Assembly (NCBI GenBank): GCA_034509735.1
Contig: JACGWO010000008.1
Span: 12,783,864 to 12,847,863 of the forward strand
Direction: 5' to 3'
From: Sesamum alatum
Lineage: Eukaryota; Streptophyta; Magnoliopsida; Lamiales; Pedaliaceae
DNA: 64,000 nt
Below, piece by piece: positions 11,027 through 22,794 of the stretch; positions within the stretch are counted from its first letter, which is position 1, and each line of letters opens with the position of its first letter. The translations under genes and the position numbers were made by a program. The notes under the pieces are model-generated. The model worked only from the letters and a program-made list of their open reading frames with translations, ran no database searches and was not told where the DNA came from.

Positions 11027-12747
11027 TAAGTCCCAAAATGCAAGTTATCAAGTTTGTAAGCTGTGTTAGTTATTGCTTATTGAAATCCCATTTCAAAAAC
11101 CAAGCAACCACCTTACACACTTTCACAACATGTAAAATAAACTTCCTACCATGATCATTACTATGTGGAGGAGTTTCCACTTGCATTCACTATTTGGGTT
11201 TGTAATCTAAGTTATCAATCGGGCTTGATTTAATCAAATTAAGTCAAGACCCAGTTAAAGTTTATTGAGCATTAAATTAATTTAATTAATTTCAGTCCAA
11301 TTGAAGCATACTAACTTATTTAATGCTGCATTAAATAAAGGGTTAAATACACTTTGCACCCCTGAACTATGCATGAAGTGCAGTTATCCCCCTAAACTAT
11401 AAAATGTAACAAATAGATTAATTTTTTATGACAAAAATATCCTCTTTGTTTGCACCCCTAAATTATATTTATTTCAATTATTCTCCTAAAACATAATTTG
11501 AATTATTATAAAAATTATATTTAGCATAAATACTATAAAAAATTTATTATTTTTATTAGTTAGTATAGATACTGTATAAACTCTATAAATTTACAATTCC
11601 AATATTTTTTTACAAAACTATTTAAAAATTTACATAATTTTTGCTTGTGTTGTTATATATATTGAACTTTTTTAAAAAAAAAAATAAATTATTGATACAA
11701 TTTTAAAATATATATCGAACATAACATACTATTAAATATGTAAATCAATAATATAATATTTTATAATCTTTTGACAAATAATATGATATAATTTAATTTT
11801 GTGTACGTATACCTGAACAAAAATTTATAGATTATGTAACATACTTTCTTATAAAATTATATGCATTTTGTATTTACACATATTTACATGTATTTTTTTA
11901 ACCTAAATAATTTACTTTGTAAAACATATATGCATATATTCCGCTTGTAAATATTTTTTGTATTGCATAATTAAAAGCTATAAGTTTTAAATACTATTTT
12001 TAAATAAAATTGAGCAAAAAACTTTAAACACTAAAAGTAGTTTTTGGCGAAGTAATAAAATATACCTTTAGGCCCCATTTACTTTGAGGACTGAATTATT
12101 ATATGAGTGATAGGATTATTTTGAATTAAATGAATAATAAAAAAGCCCTGTATTAAATTGTAATGTTTACTTACATGTAGTAAAAAATTATGATAAAATC
12201 TATGTAGTGTTTACTTTGTTGTATTTTATTTATTTTGTATGAAAAAATTACCCATTTTCCCTTCAATAATTAAAGGGACAAACAATTGACCTACCCCCAT
12301 TGCAAGAAAAGCCATATTCAAAGTAGAATTTCTTTTGTTCTTCTGCTCCTCTGTTGACGAAAGCTACTTTCCTTTCGGTAAGAACATTCAATTAGTTCAA
12401 ATAATTTTTTAGTTCTTTATGTAATGGTTGTTCAGTTAATTTCTCTAATTCATTTCATTTTCGGAATTCATGTCCAATGATTTAATTTTTTCTTTCTAAG
12501 GTTTTGATTGGTGGTTGAGGTTGGGAAAATATTGTTTGATTTTGGTTTTGAATTTTTAGAATTTCGTCTAGTATTATCTGAAATTGTATTTATTTTGTTT
12601 TAAATTTGGCAATTTATTGCTTTCTTTTGTATTGTTCCGTATCCGATTAATTTTCTTAAAATTTTTAAAAATTTAGAATTGGTCTTCATTTGTGTAGTGA
12701 AGTTATATCCATCCTTTTAAAAATTATTTTACAGCTTCGACTACAAA

Positions 12748-13286
12748 ATGTCAAACAGCCGGAATACATTTTGGTCTTCTAGAAATGATGCTACATTTGA
12801 GAATACGAATATTAGTCGCCGCACGGCTTCTAATGTTCGCGGAAGTGTCGAGTTATGCTTATGCAACAATAGTCGTCACAAAAACATCTTGGACTAACGC
12901 AAATCTTGGCCGTCGATTTCACGGTTGCTCTGGCGCAAATGTATGGTTATATATTTTATCTAATTCTGCTTTGGTGTTTAGCTACCTAGCGTGCTTACAT
13001 TTCAGGGTCGTTACTATGGTATTTTTGAATGGATTGACCCCCCGATGTGTGACCGTAGTGTTGCTATCATACTGGATTATTAAAAAAATTGAATTCTCAC
13101 GAGAAGAAAATAAATGCTAACGAGGCGGAAATTGTAATTGTACGAGGTGAGTTGAGGAAGGCCGTACGACAGAAGCACATAACTTTGGTTGTTGCTATGT
13201 TCTTATTCATAATCCATCTCGTAGCATTAGCTTTATATGAATATAGTTTAGAAGTAGTGAGTTTTCTGTTACTAATATGTGAATGA
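12748..13286 (+). pseudogene. GRF-type zinc finger protein with C-terminal membrane helix, decayed
   Basis: The ATG at 12748 follows an acceptor (TTTACAG ending at 12734) whose likely donor is CGGTAAG near 12379, so a 5'UTR intron is probable. Exon 1 encodes a Ser/Arg-rich start and the first half of a GRF zinc finger (CLCN, VTKTSWTNANLGRRFHGC), ending at a GT donor at 12941. Exon 2 starts after CAG at 13005 and gives the second half (GRYYGIFEWIDPPMCDR). A frameshift/stop near 13080 precedes a short charged stretch and a hydrophobic helix (LVVAMFLFIIHLVALAL) ending at 13286. GRF fingers bind single-stranded nucleic acid. An expected Cys in the second half (GC.YFEW in the copy at 19752) is Tyr here, and one frameshift also separates the CLCN and VTKTSW parts. 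Function is unknown; a similar gene sits in the MULE at 19.3-25.8 kb. Confidence 0.7.
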
Positions 13287-13515
13287 CAAGAAAACTCATG
13301 CATGCTCCTAGGAATAGATGTCTACTATGGTGTACCTTTCCAATGGAATATATTCCATTTCTCATCCTTAATCTCTATGAATAGTGAATTTGAATGCAAC
13401 AACCTTTTTCTTGTAAAGCTTATATATTTTGGACTTGTTCATTCACGTGAACAATTATCCCATTTTGCAATTCTGACAGACATGACAATTCATCTTTCAC
13501 TATTTATTTTGAAGT

Positions 13516-13606
13516 ACATATATATATATATATATTTGCATCTATATTGTGGTAGTATATAGGAATTCACTTAGAAACTATTCCACAAAAAAAAAAAAAA
13601 AAAAAA
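13516..13606. repeat. Short (TA)n and poly(A) tracts
   Basis: TATATATATATATATA at 13516-13531 and an A-homopolymer of about 19 at 13588-13606, between the GRF remnant and the Myb-like fragment. Confidence 0.85.
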
Positions 13607-13612
13607 GGATCG

Positions 13613-14270
13613 GATGGCTCTACACTTCAACGTAGAGTGTTTTACAACACTAACTGGACCGTCGAAATGGAGAAAACCTTCATGGACACTCTAGTCGATC
13701 AGATTGCAATCGGTCTAGATGAGCTAGGTTACCCGGATTCTTATTCTATACGCCAAGCAATGCGCGAAACCAATAGAGAACACGGTTTGTCTTTGATTAT
13801 GGTTTCTATGAATCCAGGTTAAGGCTTTTGTTTAATTGATTCCTTTCATTCTCATGGATTTTAAGTTTTTCTGGTGTGTCCTATAATCGTACCACAAAAG
13901 AACTTCATGCTGAACAACATGTCTGGGACATTATCATTGAGGTACATGGAACTAACTTTATAAATATTCTTTTTGTAAATTATTAGTTCATTTGTGACAT
14001 AATTTAGCTTTCAGAAATCTCAGAATGCAAGGGTGTACGTGAATTTTCCCAATCCTTCTTGTGAATCAATGGTAATCGTGTTTCGTAATCCAACTCAAGA
14101 AGACTCCGAAGATGATGAACTCAATATACATAATCATGGTAACGGAAATCGTAATGATGAAATGGATGTGAACAATATTTCAAACCACTTCCATCTCGGG
14201 CATGTGCTTTCCTCCGGTACGGCTGTAGCTTTGGATAGTAGCAGTGGATGTAGTCTCAAAACGGCATTAA
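13613..14270 (+). pseudogene. Myb/SANT-like fragment (PIF/Harbinger accessory-type)
   Basis: 13637-13822 encodes RVFYNTNWTVEMEKTFMDTL followed by VDQIAIGLDELGYPDSYS, resembling the Trp-starting helix of Myb_DNA-bind_3 proteins of the PIF/Harbinger second ORF. Further exon-like pieces follow: HAEQHVWDIIIE near 13910-13945, and NARVYVNFPNP then MVIVFRNPTQEDSEDDEL near 14020-14130 after a TTTCAG acceptor at about 14014. In Harbinger elements this protein helps transposase bind the termini and enter the nucleus. The frame is broken and the 3' end merges into the antisense nuclease remnant. Identity as a Harbinger ORF1 rather than a host Myb-like gene is inferred from its neighbour. Confidence 0.55.
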
Positions 14271-14670
14271 GTACGTGATGAAAATGTTTACTTACGGTGC
14301 GAGCAGAACGAATGAAGTCGTATTTAACAGTTTGGTTTTTCTTATGATGTGCAAGAACACTTAAAAAGATTGCAACTTGTCTCACTAATAGAAACGTGTT
14401 TAGTGTCCCTTAACTCCCCTTGATTTTGTAAGAGGAACACAACTTTCCAAATGCATTTCTACTCATTCGGAGATTATCAACACAAGAAAACTCACTAATT
14501 TCTACTAAATGTCTCATTACATGAACTTGAGCCAGAACTCGAGGTTTTAAACTATAACATAGCCTGCGTCTAGCCCTAATATTTTGTAATTGAGACCTCC
14601 AAAAATGATACCACCGATAAAACAACCTTAACATCTTGAGGGCATCGACCAAAATTTTCTTAGATAGCAC
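14195..14670 (-). pseudogene. HARBI1-type (PIF/Harbinger) nuclease, N-terminal part
   Basis: Reading leftward: a start region to 14540, then MRHLVEISEFSCVDNLRMSR with AFGKLC (14530-14430), a frameshift, then QVAIFLSVLAHHKKN, RSARTVSKHFHHVLNAVL, LHPLLL and PRWKWFE (14380-14200). These match the helix-turn-helix region before the DDE domain of plant HARBI1-like nucleases. The whole DDE catalytic domain is missing; after PRWKWFE the sequence runs into the Myb-like fragment. This is an internal deletion between two genes that normally coexist in an autonomous element. Confidence 0.8.
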
Positions 14671-14799
14671 GAAGAGCCTCTATTTTCTCGTGAAACCACA
14701 TCCTACCATTACAATTTTAAACGGACTTAACGCAAATATTTACACAATAAAAGGCATAAAAAACCTTAAATCGATGCATAAAATACGAAACCAATACTA

Positions 14800-15129
14800 G
14801 ATTACAATACTAAAATGTTGTATAAATTTACATAACCAATAAATTAAAAACCGAGTACAACAATCACATATACATTTTAACAATGTTGTAAAAACCTATA
14901 TAGAATTTAACAATATTGTACCGAAACTATCACAAAATACACATCTTGAAACTGAAAGTTACACAGATAATACACATCTCCAAAGTTATAAAAAAATACA
15001 CATCTTGAAATTACGAAAAAAAAAATAAAACTTAAACTATCACAAAATACACATATTGAAAGTTACAAACATAATGAACTTCATAAATTACGAAAAAGCA
15101 TAGTTCAGGGGGCAAAATATATTTAATCC
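14800..15129. repeat. Subterminal short direct repeats and right MULE terminus
   Basis: The phrase (AAAA)TACACATCTTGAA or close variants recurs near 14935, 15000 and 15045, together with ACTATCACAAAATACACAT at two sites. These precede the terminus GCATAGTTCAGGGGGCA at about 15098. They look like subterminal protein-binding repeats. Confidence 0.5.
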
Positions 15130-15138
15130 TTAAATAAA

Positions 15139-16050
15139 CATAAACTCAAATACTAATTATTAATTGATCCAATTAATTCATTAAACCAAATCTGATAAAT
15201 TAATCCAATTAATATAGAAGTGCAGCTAAGCCCAAAATCAATTAGACCCCGGCTTCACTTTTAACATCACTTTGACACTCAATTGATGTTATTGATTTAT
15301 TTTTTCTATTGTTTTCTTATATAATGTGCATTTAACCTTTAGACATTAAAAATAAAAAATAAAAAATATAAAAAAAGGTTTGCATAAATTTCTATATATC
15401 CATATTTTTTGTCTTAACCATTTCAGTTGATACTTTTTATATTTTGATTATCAAGATTATTATATTTTTAGAATTTGATATTCTCTAATATCATGATTTC
15501 TCAATATTTGAAAAATCATTATTAAATAATTCATATCAATAGTCAAGACCATTCAAGAAATAGATTTAAAGTAGAAATTTTGTTATAATATAATAAAGAT
15601 ATAGGACTTAAATATTTGTTAATCGTCAAGGTGAGTTTTTTGCATTTAATTGATATATTAAAATTTGATCATAAAAATTTAAATCTAGATTCAAAAGTTT
15701 AAATTTTAAATTAAAATTTCAAAAATTAAATCATAAATTGAATATATATGAGGTTGCATTGCATTTTGGATTTTATTTTTATTATAATTAATTACTAACT
15801 AAATTAATCATCTTATAAAATTAATAAAATAGTGATTAGAAAATAACAAAATAACAAAATATTATTATTAAGTACAATACTCAAATGAAGAAAAATAAAA
15901 TTCAAATATTTAAAATAAAGACAAATTAAATATATTGATTAAAATTTATTTAGGGAGTGATTGACATGTAGATGTGGAGTGGGATGAAGCGAGCATTCCT
16001 AAGTTTTTTATTTTATTTTTTTTTTAAGTGAGCATTTCTAAGTTCATTTC
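15139..16050. other. AT-rich spacer
   Basis: Very AT-rich sequence with no coding frame, inverted repeat or known motif that I can support. Confidence 0.6.
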
Positions 16051-16057
16051 TACGCAT

Positions 16058-16173
16058 ATCTTTGGTATAATTTTTAAATATGAAATACTCATTTCATAAA
16101 TTTTTTTTATTAAAGATCTTTGGTATAATTTTTAAATATGAAATACTCATTTCATAAATTTTTTTTATACCCT
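16058..16173. repeat. 58-bp unit repeated twice in tandem
   Basis: The unit starting ATCTTTGGTATAATTTTTAA at 16058 repeats at 16116 almost without change, including TATGAAATACTCATTTCA. Confidence 0.9.
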
Positions 16174-16254
16174 TTAATAAGGGATTAGTCATTCTCTCTT
16201 CCAACGTGGTATCAACCATTCCTCACACGTTGGCAATTGTTATTATTATTTGAG

Positions 16255-16471
16255 TTAGTTACATTTAGACTCCTTCTGAAAATATGAAATTAAACTTTCC
16301 CCCAATGCAGTTTAAATTATACTTACGCCACCATTTGCACTTGACCTCCTTTAATTAGAGATTGGACAAAAAATGCTGACATTGGCAAAAAAATTACATA
16401 AATTTTCTAATTTTAATCTTTACTTAACATTTTTTATGTAATGAAAAAAATATAATGGTTTAACCTCATTC

Positions 16472-16506
<35 letters not shown>

Positions 16507-16746
16507 TAACATTTATTCCTTTATAAGTACAAAAATACACATAGGAATGTATAAATGAGGGCAACATTGAAAATTTGTGTAACTTTTTTGGCTGATGTCT
16601 ACATTTTTCATCCAGACCCTAATGGATGGGGGTCAGGTGTGATAGGTGAATTTTCGGAAGAGGCGTAAATGTAATTTCAAAACTTCCTTATGGGAAAGTG
16701 TAATTTGTGTTTTTAGAGGGGGTCTAAGTGTAATTTGTTAGTGTAG
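16255..16746. mobile_element. MULE-like MITE
   Basis: The left part, TTACATTTAGACTCCTTCTG followed by AAACTTTCCCCC, matches the complement of the right part (GGGAAAGTGTAATTTGTG, then GGGGGTCTAAGTGTAATTTG). The interior is AT-rich with a (CA)/(TA) microsatellite at about 16472-16505. No clean 9-bp target duplication was identified. Confidence 0.55.
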
Positions 16747-17009
16747 GTGACCAAAAATTCAGTTAGTTGGCTATTTTGTAATCTACTGTCAATAATCTCA
16801 TTCGATGTATTGTTAAATATCATGAATATAGTTTATTCTTTCGTCATCATTGTCGTGTTATATTATATGTATGTTATAATGCATTTCAGGACAAAGCACA
16901 CATACCAATTAAACCAATGAAGTTGGACCGTGCATTTGATGGCGACATGAAACCTACATCCGAGGGTTGGCCTGAAACATTTCAAGTCAAGAACCCTCAA
17001 GAATGAGCA

Positions 17010-18790
17010 TTGAGGAATTTGTAAAAACTCGCACTAAGTGATGCATTCATATGATAAGTGTCGAGTTTTATCGACGACAGACGTATGGCGTCTATGCACT
17101 TTAGTGGGTGCTTGACAAATGGGTTGTAAAGTTTACTAAATTGGTTCCAAGGAGTTGTCATCTGGAAGTCCATTTCAGTATAACCGAACTCCTTAGCTGC
17201 GATAGTATGGAAGTTAGTCCTTCGAACTGAGGAGACACAAGAGCCTTCTATATGGGGAGTTTGTATCTTGGCCTTGGCTAATGTAATTGCGTTATTACAT
17301 AGTTGCCAAAAATCGTGCACCAGTGCTGTCAAAACATATGTGGAGGTTGGTGCGTTCTAAGAATGAATCTATCACCCATCATGAAATGATGGCAATCTAA
17401 TATGTCCTCTGGACCGTGTCCATCTCCAGAAGTCTTAGCCACAACTATTAATCATAAAGGAAAATAGTTTCCCATGTTGATAAATGAGAAACACAGTTAA
17501 GGGTGGATACATAGTTATCGAAGTCAAGTATGAGAATCGATTTAGAATTCCATGCCCTATACTTTGGTCGGGAGATAGCTTGATCGAAGAACCGTATTCA
17601 TACGGTACGCACAGTTAAAGGTTCACACCAATTTCATCTATTCTTAGTGTCATGGACCATTGCTAGATGACCGCCCATGGTGACGGGTACTCTTGGATTA
17701 ATGAGTTAATCAAGAGTGATTAATTGAATATGATTTAATTAATATAGAGCAAATTAGTTGCCGAATTAAATTCTATACATGATAGAAGTCCAAGTCTAGC
17801 TGAAGGTGGACTTATAAGGGCCACACACAAAATACTTACGATATTGTGGGAAATTAATTGGAGAATTAATTTTGGATGGGAATTAATTATAATTAATTCT
17901 AGAAGAGAGAGATGATTAATTTAAAGGAGCTTAAATTAATCATTCGAATAATTATATTATTCAATTGAGGTCATATGTGATAGAAAACTCAAAGTGTTAA
18001 TTAATTGGATTAATTAAATGTTATGAATTTTGGATCAATTAATTGAATTAATTAATTTTAGGTCTAAGACTTAAATAAATAATTTGATGTGGATGTAAAA
18101 TTAATTGATCGAATTAATTAACTACTAATCTAAAGTCAAAGTGTGTTTAATTCAAATTGTTGTCAAGTCTCAAGGGAATCTCAAGGGACACAATGACCTA
18201 TCATGCACTAAAGGCCCTTGATTAGGGGTTTGCATCCTCATGAGTAGAGTTCACATACCATTGACTTGAATGAACCACCACCTCCATATATAGAGGGTGT
18301 TGGACCTTGGTGGTGACATATATATGTATATATATATTGCTCCCTTTCTCTGATGTATCTCTCTTCTTCCTCAAATGTTTATCTTTTCATCTTCTTCTTA
18401 AGAGCTTGAAATTCATTTAAAGTTTTCTTAAAAGACCTAGAACACTTTCTACTTCATAGAAGTGTTGTTATAGTCCCACTCTCTTGAGTTTCTAGCAAGA
18501 CTTAATGAGACATAAGTTGGTATTTTGTGTGAACTTGCTCGAGGGAGCATAACTTTGCTCTTGTATGAACAAAGCAAGAAACCATTGTTGGAGGAGAGCT
18601 TTTGAAGCTATGACACTCCACTTCTCTCAAAGAGGTATTTACCCTTTGACTCACATCAACTAGTTGGTGTGAAAATGCACAAATAGCATAGTTGACGTGA
18701 GATATGGTACCGTTTATTATTTTGTTTATTGTTTTCGTTGCTCATTTAACGTGTCAGGGCTTGTACCGATTCTTTCATAATTAACCCTTC
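17010..18790 (+). repeat. LTR-like non-coding block related to 61.4-63.3 kb
   Basis: Shares ordered phrases with 61470-63190: CGCACTAAGTGATGCATTCA / TGCACTAAGTATTGCATTCA, CATGCCCTATACT.TGG(T/C)CGGGAGA, GTCATGGACC / GCCATGGACT followed by TTACTAGA.GACC, and later alternating TTAATTAATT tracts. This order and length suggest two diverged LTRs or leaders of one retrotransposon family. No terminal dinucleotides or target duplication could be fixed. The minus-strand open frame at 16997-17332 lies across the block edge and has no recognisable homology. Confidence 0.45.
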
Positions 18791-19321
18791 TTGTGTTTAA
18801 CAAAACTATCCTTTTATTAACGTGATTACATAAATACAAGTTAGAATAACAAAATCCAATCTCTATCGTAACACTCCTTTAATTGCGTACTCAATGTCGG
18901 TGCAAAATGAAACAAGGAATTTACTCAATACGTATATAAGTATATAATAGTAATCATACACAACAAGTAAAAATTTTAGTTATTATGTATTGTGATTTTC
19001 TTTTAAAATTAAATAAATGAATATGACGTATATCATGAATCCAAATGCAATGTATCTATAAATCAATATTGTGAAATTTAGGAAAAGAGAAAGTACAATA
19101 CGATCGAAACGAAGAAAGAAAATAATGACATATCATTATTTTTTTCTTCCATTTGAAATTAATTTAACCCTTATATAAAATACACGTTTAAGGTAGTTAC
19201 TTTGCACGCTAATAATATAGTAATAGATACTTATAAATTATTTATCAACACAAACAAAATGTAGGAAGAAACTTGAAAACATTTTTTTATAAAAAATAGT
19301 TTATTTGTATCAATTAAACGG
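18791..19321. other. AT-rich spacer
   Basis: No coding frame or repeat structure that I can support. Confidence 0.5.
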
Positions 19322-19751
19322 GAAAAATACAATTTTGGTCCACTTTCTTAATGTCGGTGGCAATTTTTAGTCCAGGTCGATTCCAAATTAGCAATTTAGG
19401 ACATTAATCCCCTAAAAATGGCAATTTGAGGAAAATTAACCCGAATTTGGCCGGAGAACAACACATGATGCGCACGTGCCACAAAAAAATTGGGATTTTC
19501 TCACAAAGCCGACCACTTGGCTTACGTGGTACCTTGCGTTTCCACTAGTGATTGTGTGGCAAGGGTGACGTGTTCAAAATTCCACGTCACCCAGCCACGT
19601 GGACAATGTACTACCTTTTAATAGAGAGAGAAAGGTCAGTTCTCCACCTAATTCTTTCCCCCAAAATCAGTCGAAGAACCCTAGTTCTTCACCGAGCAAA
19701 AGATTGCACATTTAATTACATTTTTTGGTAGAAATCGAAGAAAAATCGCAA

Positions 19752-20217
19752 ATGTCGACTATAACAGGTTTAGTGGATTGTTATTGTGGGAGAAGGGTTG
19801 TGATACGACCCTCATGGACAGAGTTGAACCCAGGAGGGGAGATTCAAATCTTGCCGAGAGTATAATGTAAGATTTCGTTTCCATTTCTTTTTATTTCCAA
19901 ATCTGGAAACCACATTCCTCTTTCTTATGAACTCTCTTTTGTGGCTTCTTGTATTTGATGTAGAGTGGTGGTTGTAGATACTTTGAGTGGGAGGGCCCTC
20001 CAATGTATATAAGGGCTCGGGCGATTATTCTGGATTTGTTAAGAAGGAATAATGCAATGGAGGTAGAGATTAAGATGTTAAAGAACAGATGAAGTTGGTT
20101 GTTTTGGTGAGTTCGGTATGTCTGTTTTGCATTTGGGTGATCTGGGGAATGAGCAATAGAGAAGCATGCATATCCAGTTCCAAAATGAAGATGATTGCTA
20201 GAGATGTGGACTTTTGA
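19752..20217 (+). pseudogene. GRF-type zinc finger protein with C-terminal membrane helix
   Basis: The ATG at 19752 starts MSTITGLVDCYCGRRVVIRP followed by SWTELNPG. Exon 1 ends at a GT donor at 19867. Exon 2 begins after TAG at 19963 and encodes SGGCRYFEWEGPPMYIRARA and a short coiled-coil-like stretch. Together these form a GRF zinc finger, CxC...C...C-R-Y-F-x-W. One extra base near 19836 shifts the frame before the third Cys (a +1 frame there reads RFKSCREYN). A second shift near 20085 leads into a hydrophobic helix (LVVLVSSVCLFCIWVIW), then a tail ending at TGA 20215-20217. With only two frameshifts it is younger than the copy at 12748. It converges on the MULE transposase and may be its accessory gene; no function is known. 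Confidence 0.7.
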
Positions 20218-20741
20218 TTACTGTGAGGTGGTTGCCCAAGACCTATGTATGTGATGTACCAGTTTAGGTGTAGGTTCTTATGTGGGCTTTGAATATTTGT
20301 TTTGAATGTAATGAGAAGTGTGGTCTGTATATAATATTTGACTAGTTTGTTTAATGACAAATTGATGCATTTTAGCTATATTTGGTGAGCATTATTTTGA
20401 AATCCACAAAAATATGGTCCTTGTGCAATATATTCCCTATAAGAAATAAAAAACAAACTGCCAGGAAGACATAAAATACAGTGCAATAAGTGACATAACA
20501 TTGAAAAATCTGCAATTGCTATTCAATGAAAGTAGTGATTGTGGCTGACAGTAAACAAAAACTGACAAAAACCAACATGCTTCTGGTTTCAATACAAAAA
20601 CCACCTAACATGCACTAAACATTATCAACCAATTCCACAAAATATGCACTATGCACTAAGTTCACATTTTAACTGCCATCTACATATTCCATGTATCCCC
20701 ATCATTTTGACTGTTTGTCATGTTGACAAGTTCACATACTT

Positions 20742-21240
20742 CTACCCACTTTGCTTGAAAATGTTTCTTGGAACTGGAATAGATAGTCTGCTTGAGAAGC
20801 TTGGCATAAATGCAGTTCCAGTCATTAGTGGAGGTGCTCTGATATTCAACCTTGGTTGCAGAGTGAATTGTGGATGTATTGATGTGTTGTTGTTGTGGGC
20901 CATCTGCAATTGCTCATATATTGATGGACCTGGTTGAGATGCTTGAGTGATTGCAGGACCAGCTCTGTCAAAATGGTCTGTGTAGGTGTTGTACTGTGGC
21001 TTGCATCCTCCTGTGCATTCACATGTGGATTCTTTGGAGGTAAGATATTTGGATTCCCATTGCCAACAGGTTCTGGAGTAGTCACAGTCTCCTGTAATGC
21101 AAACAAGGTAAATTAATCCAAAAAAAAAAGTTAGCTTTAGAAACTTAAAAACTGAACTTACCCTGATTGGATCCACATAAATCCGGTGCTTTCTTGGTTT
21201 GTGCTTCCTTGTAGGTCCACAACTTTTAGAACCCTTGTAG
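20742..21240 (-). pseudogene. C-terminal exons of the MULE transposase
   Basis: 21236-21162 encodes a basic stretch, SCGPTRKHKPRKHRIYVDPI, ending at a GTAAG splice donor. After an intron-like gap, 21100-20742 encodes a Pro/Asn/Thr-rich tail ending SFSSRLSIPVPRNIFKQSG. Basic 'zinc-knuckle tail' exons followed by a Pro-rich end of this type are usual for plant MURA-like proteins, and a related tail occurs in the deletion MULE near 34320-34515. It is separated from the rest of the transposase by the LTR element at 21364-23343. Confidence 0.6.
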
Positions 21241-22794
21241 ACATTATATAAATAGTAAAATGCATCAGTAGAATGATTTTAAAGACATAAACATAATATG
21301 TACACAAATTCAGTAACTGACTTGTTGGGAGAAAACCTCAACAGGAATGTTTTTCAATCTTGGTGTGACGTCCATAGAATTTTATTCATATTTGAGAGAC
21401 TAATTAGTAATTATTAAGAAAATCTAATTGAATTATAAGTTATAGGTTAAACTTATAAATATATTAAAACTTGAATGGAGTAAATTAGAGCTTTATAAAA
21501 TATTTTGAATTAAATTATATAATTTCAAAAGTTAAAGGACTAAATTAAAATTTCTTTAAAGTTAAAACAAAAAAAAAAAAAGAGAGAAAAGAGAGAATAA
21601 AACGAAAAGGGGTTACCTTGATTGAGGGTGGTGCACGTGGCACTCCTCATTCCAAAGCTAAAACACAAACATCATTACTTTAATATATATATATATAACT
21701 AATCATTTAACAGAAATAATGTTTAGATTGTATTAGGGTGTCTTCCTTCGGTAATTTGCAACAGGTTAGTATATTTTTATTGTAAATTATAAGTTAATTA
21801 TTATATTAATATTATTTAATTATAGCATTTATTAAATATGATTTGTACTATCCGATTTACTATTTAACCGAAAAATTTAATGAATTTGAGTAGTTATACA
21901 AATTAGCGATCAGGTAAATATTTAATTGGACCGGGGATATTATAGCCAGTAAATTAGAATTTATTTAATCTTTTAGATTTAGATGTTGGTATAATGGATT
22001 ATTCAAAATTAACCGGGTTTATTAACCAAATACATAATTATATATATTATTGTTTAAATAATTATTATAATAGTGAAGAATTGACAGAAATTAATAGGAA
22101 TAGTAGAAAATTATGTTTGAGAAATATTAGAAAATTATATTTGAGAAATATGGTATTATTAGAAAAGAATATGAGATTTTGTAATAATTTTATTTAGGGA
22201 TGTTATAGAGAATGATAGTGATGAAAATATGAGGGGTTTGATGAAATAAGCTCTTATGAGTTAATTGATAAATTAGATATATATACAGGTGAAGTTTAAA
22301 GTGTCTAATATTTAGACGAAAAAGGAACGGAGGTTTGAATTTCAATATAAATGAAATAATAAAATATTGGTATAAATCTTATTTAGTAATTTCATTCGTA
22401 ATTTATGCTAATTTCAATATATATTGATTATACATATTATAACCTATTATAGGACACGGGGGTAAAGTAGAGGATTGATCAGCTCCTTCTACTAGCATAA
22501 TCATTTTGGGAACGAGGTAAGCATAGTTAATTGGATCTATATATATATAAGTATATATGGGTATACTTGTTTGTTGTAAACCTGAATGGTATTTATAAAT
22601 GCTTATTTGAATTACGCTGTTATTTTGTGAAGTTTTTGTTATGTGGTTATTTGCGACTATTTGCGTATTATAAAGATTAACAGATGATTGTCTTATATTA
22701 TATGCTATTGTTGTATGAAGTTGAATGAGAAATCAATTATGAGTATATTATTAAATTGTGATAAAGAGATGGCTTACCTAGTTGGGGAACATAG

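Larger units (their letters stand above)
11340..15129. mobile_element. Element with MULE-type termini and 9-bp TSD, carrying GRF and Harbinger genes
   Basis: Terminal inverted repeats of about 33 bp: GGGTTAAATACACTTTGCAC at 11340 matches the complement of the sequence ending at 15129, with few mismatches and a shared CCTGAACTATGC. The flanks are the perfect 9-bp direct repeat TTAAATAAA at 11331-11339 and 15130-15138, which is diagnostic of Mutator-like elements. Inside are a GRF zinc-finger pseudogene and a Myb/SANT-like fragment on the plus strand, and a HARBI1-type nuclease fragment on the minus strand. No MULE transposase is visible, so this is a non-autonomous MULE that captured, or was invaded by, PIF/Harbinger material. 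A possible Harbinger end, TTA-GGCCCCATTTACTTTGAGG, starts at about 12070. Confidence 0.8.

Noticed and set aside
16891..17005. Exon-like stretch after a TTTCAG acceptor encoding DKAHIPIKPMKLDRAFDG
   Set aside because: No family recognised, no upstream exons or start found; not enough to call a gene.
20644..21116. Plus-strand frames of 60-97 codons
   Set aside because: They overlap the MULE transposase tail on the minus strand, which has recognisable family features.
22441..22520. Possible gene promoter or conserved regulatory block because it recurs at 181-240
   Set aside because: Explained by homology between two LTRs of one family.
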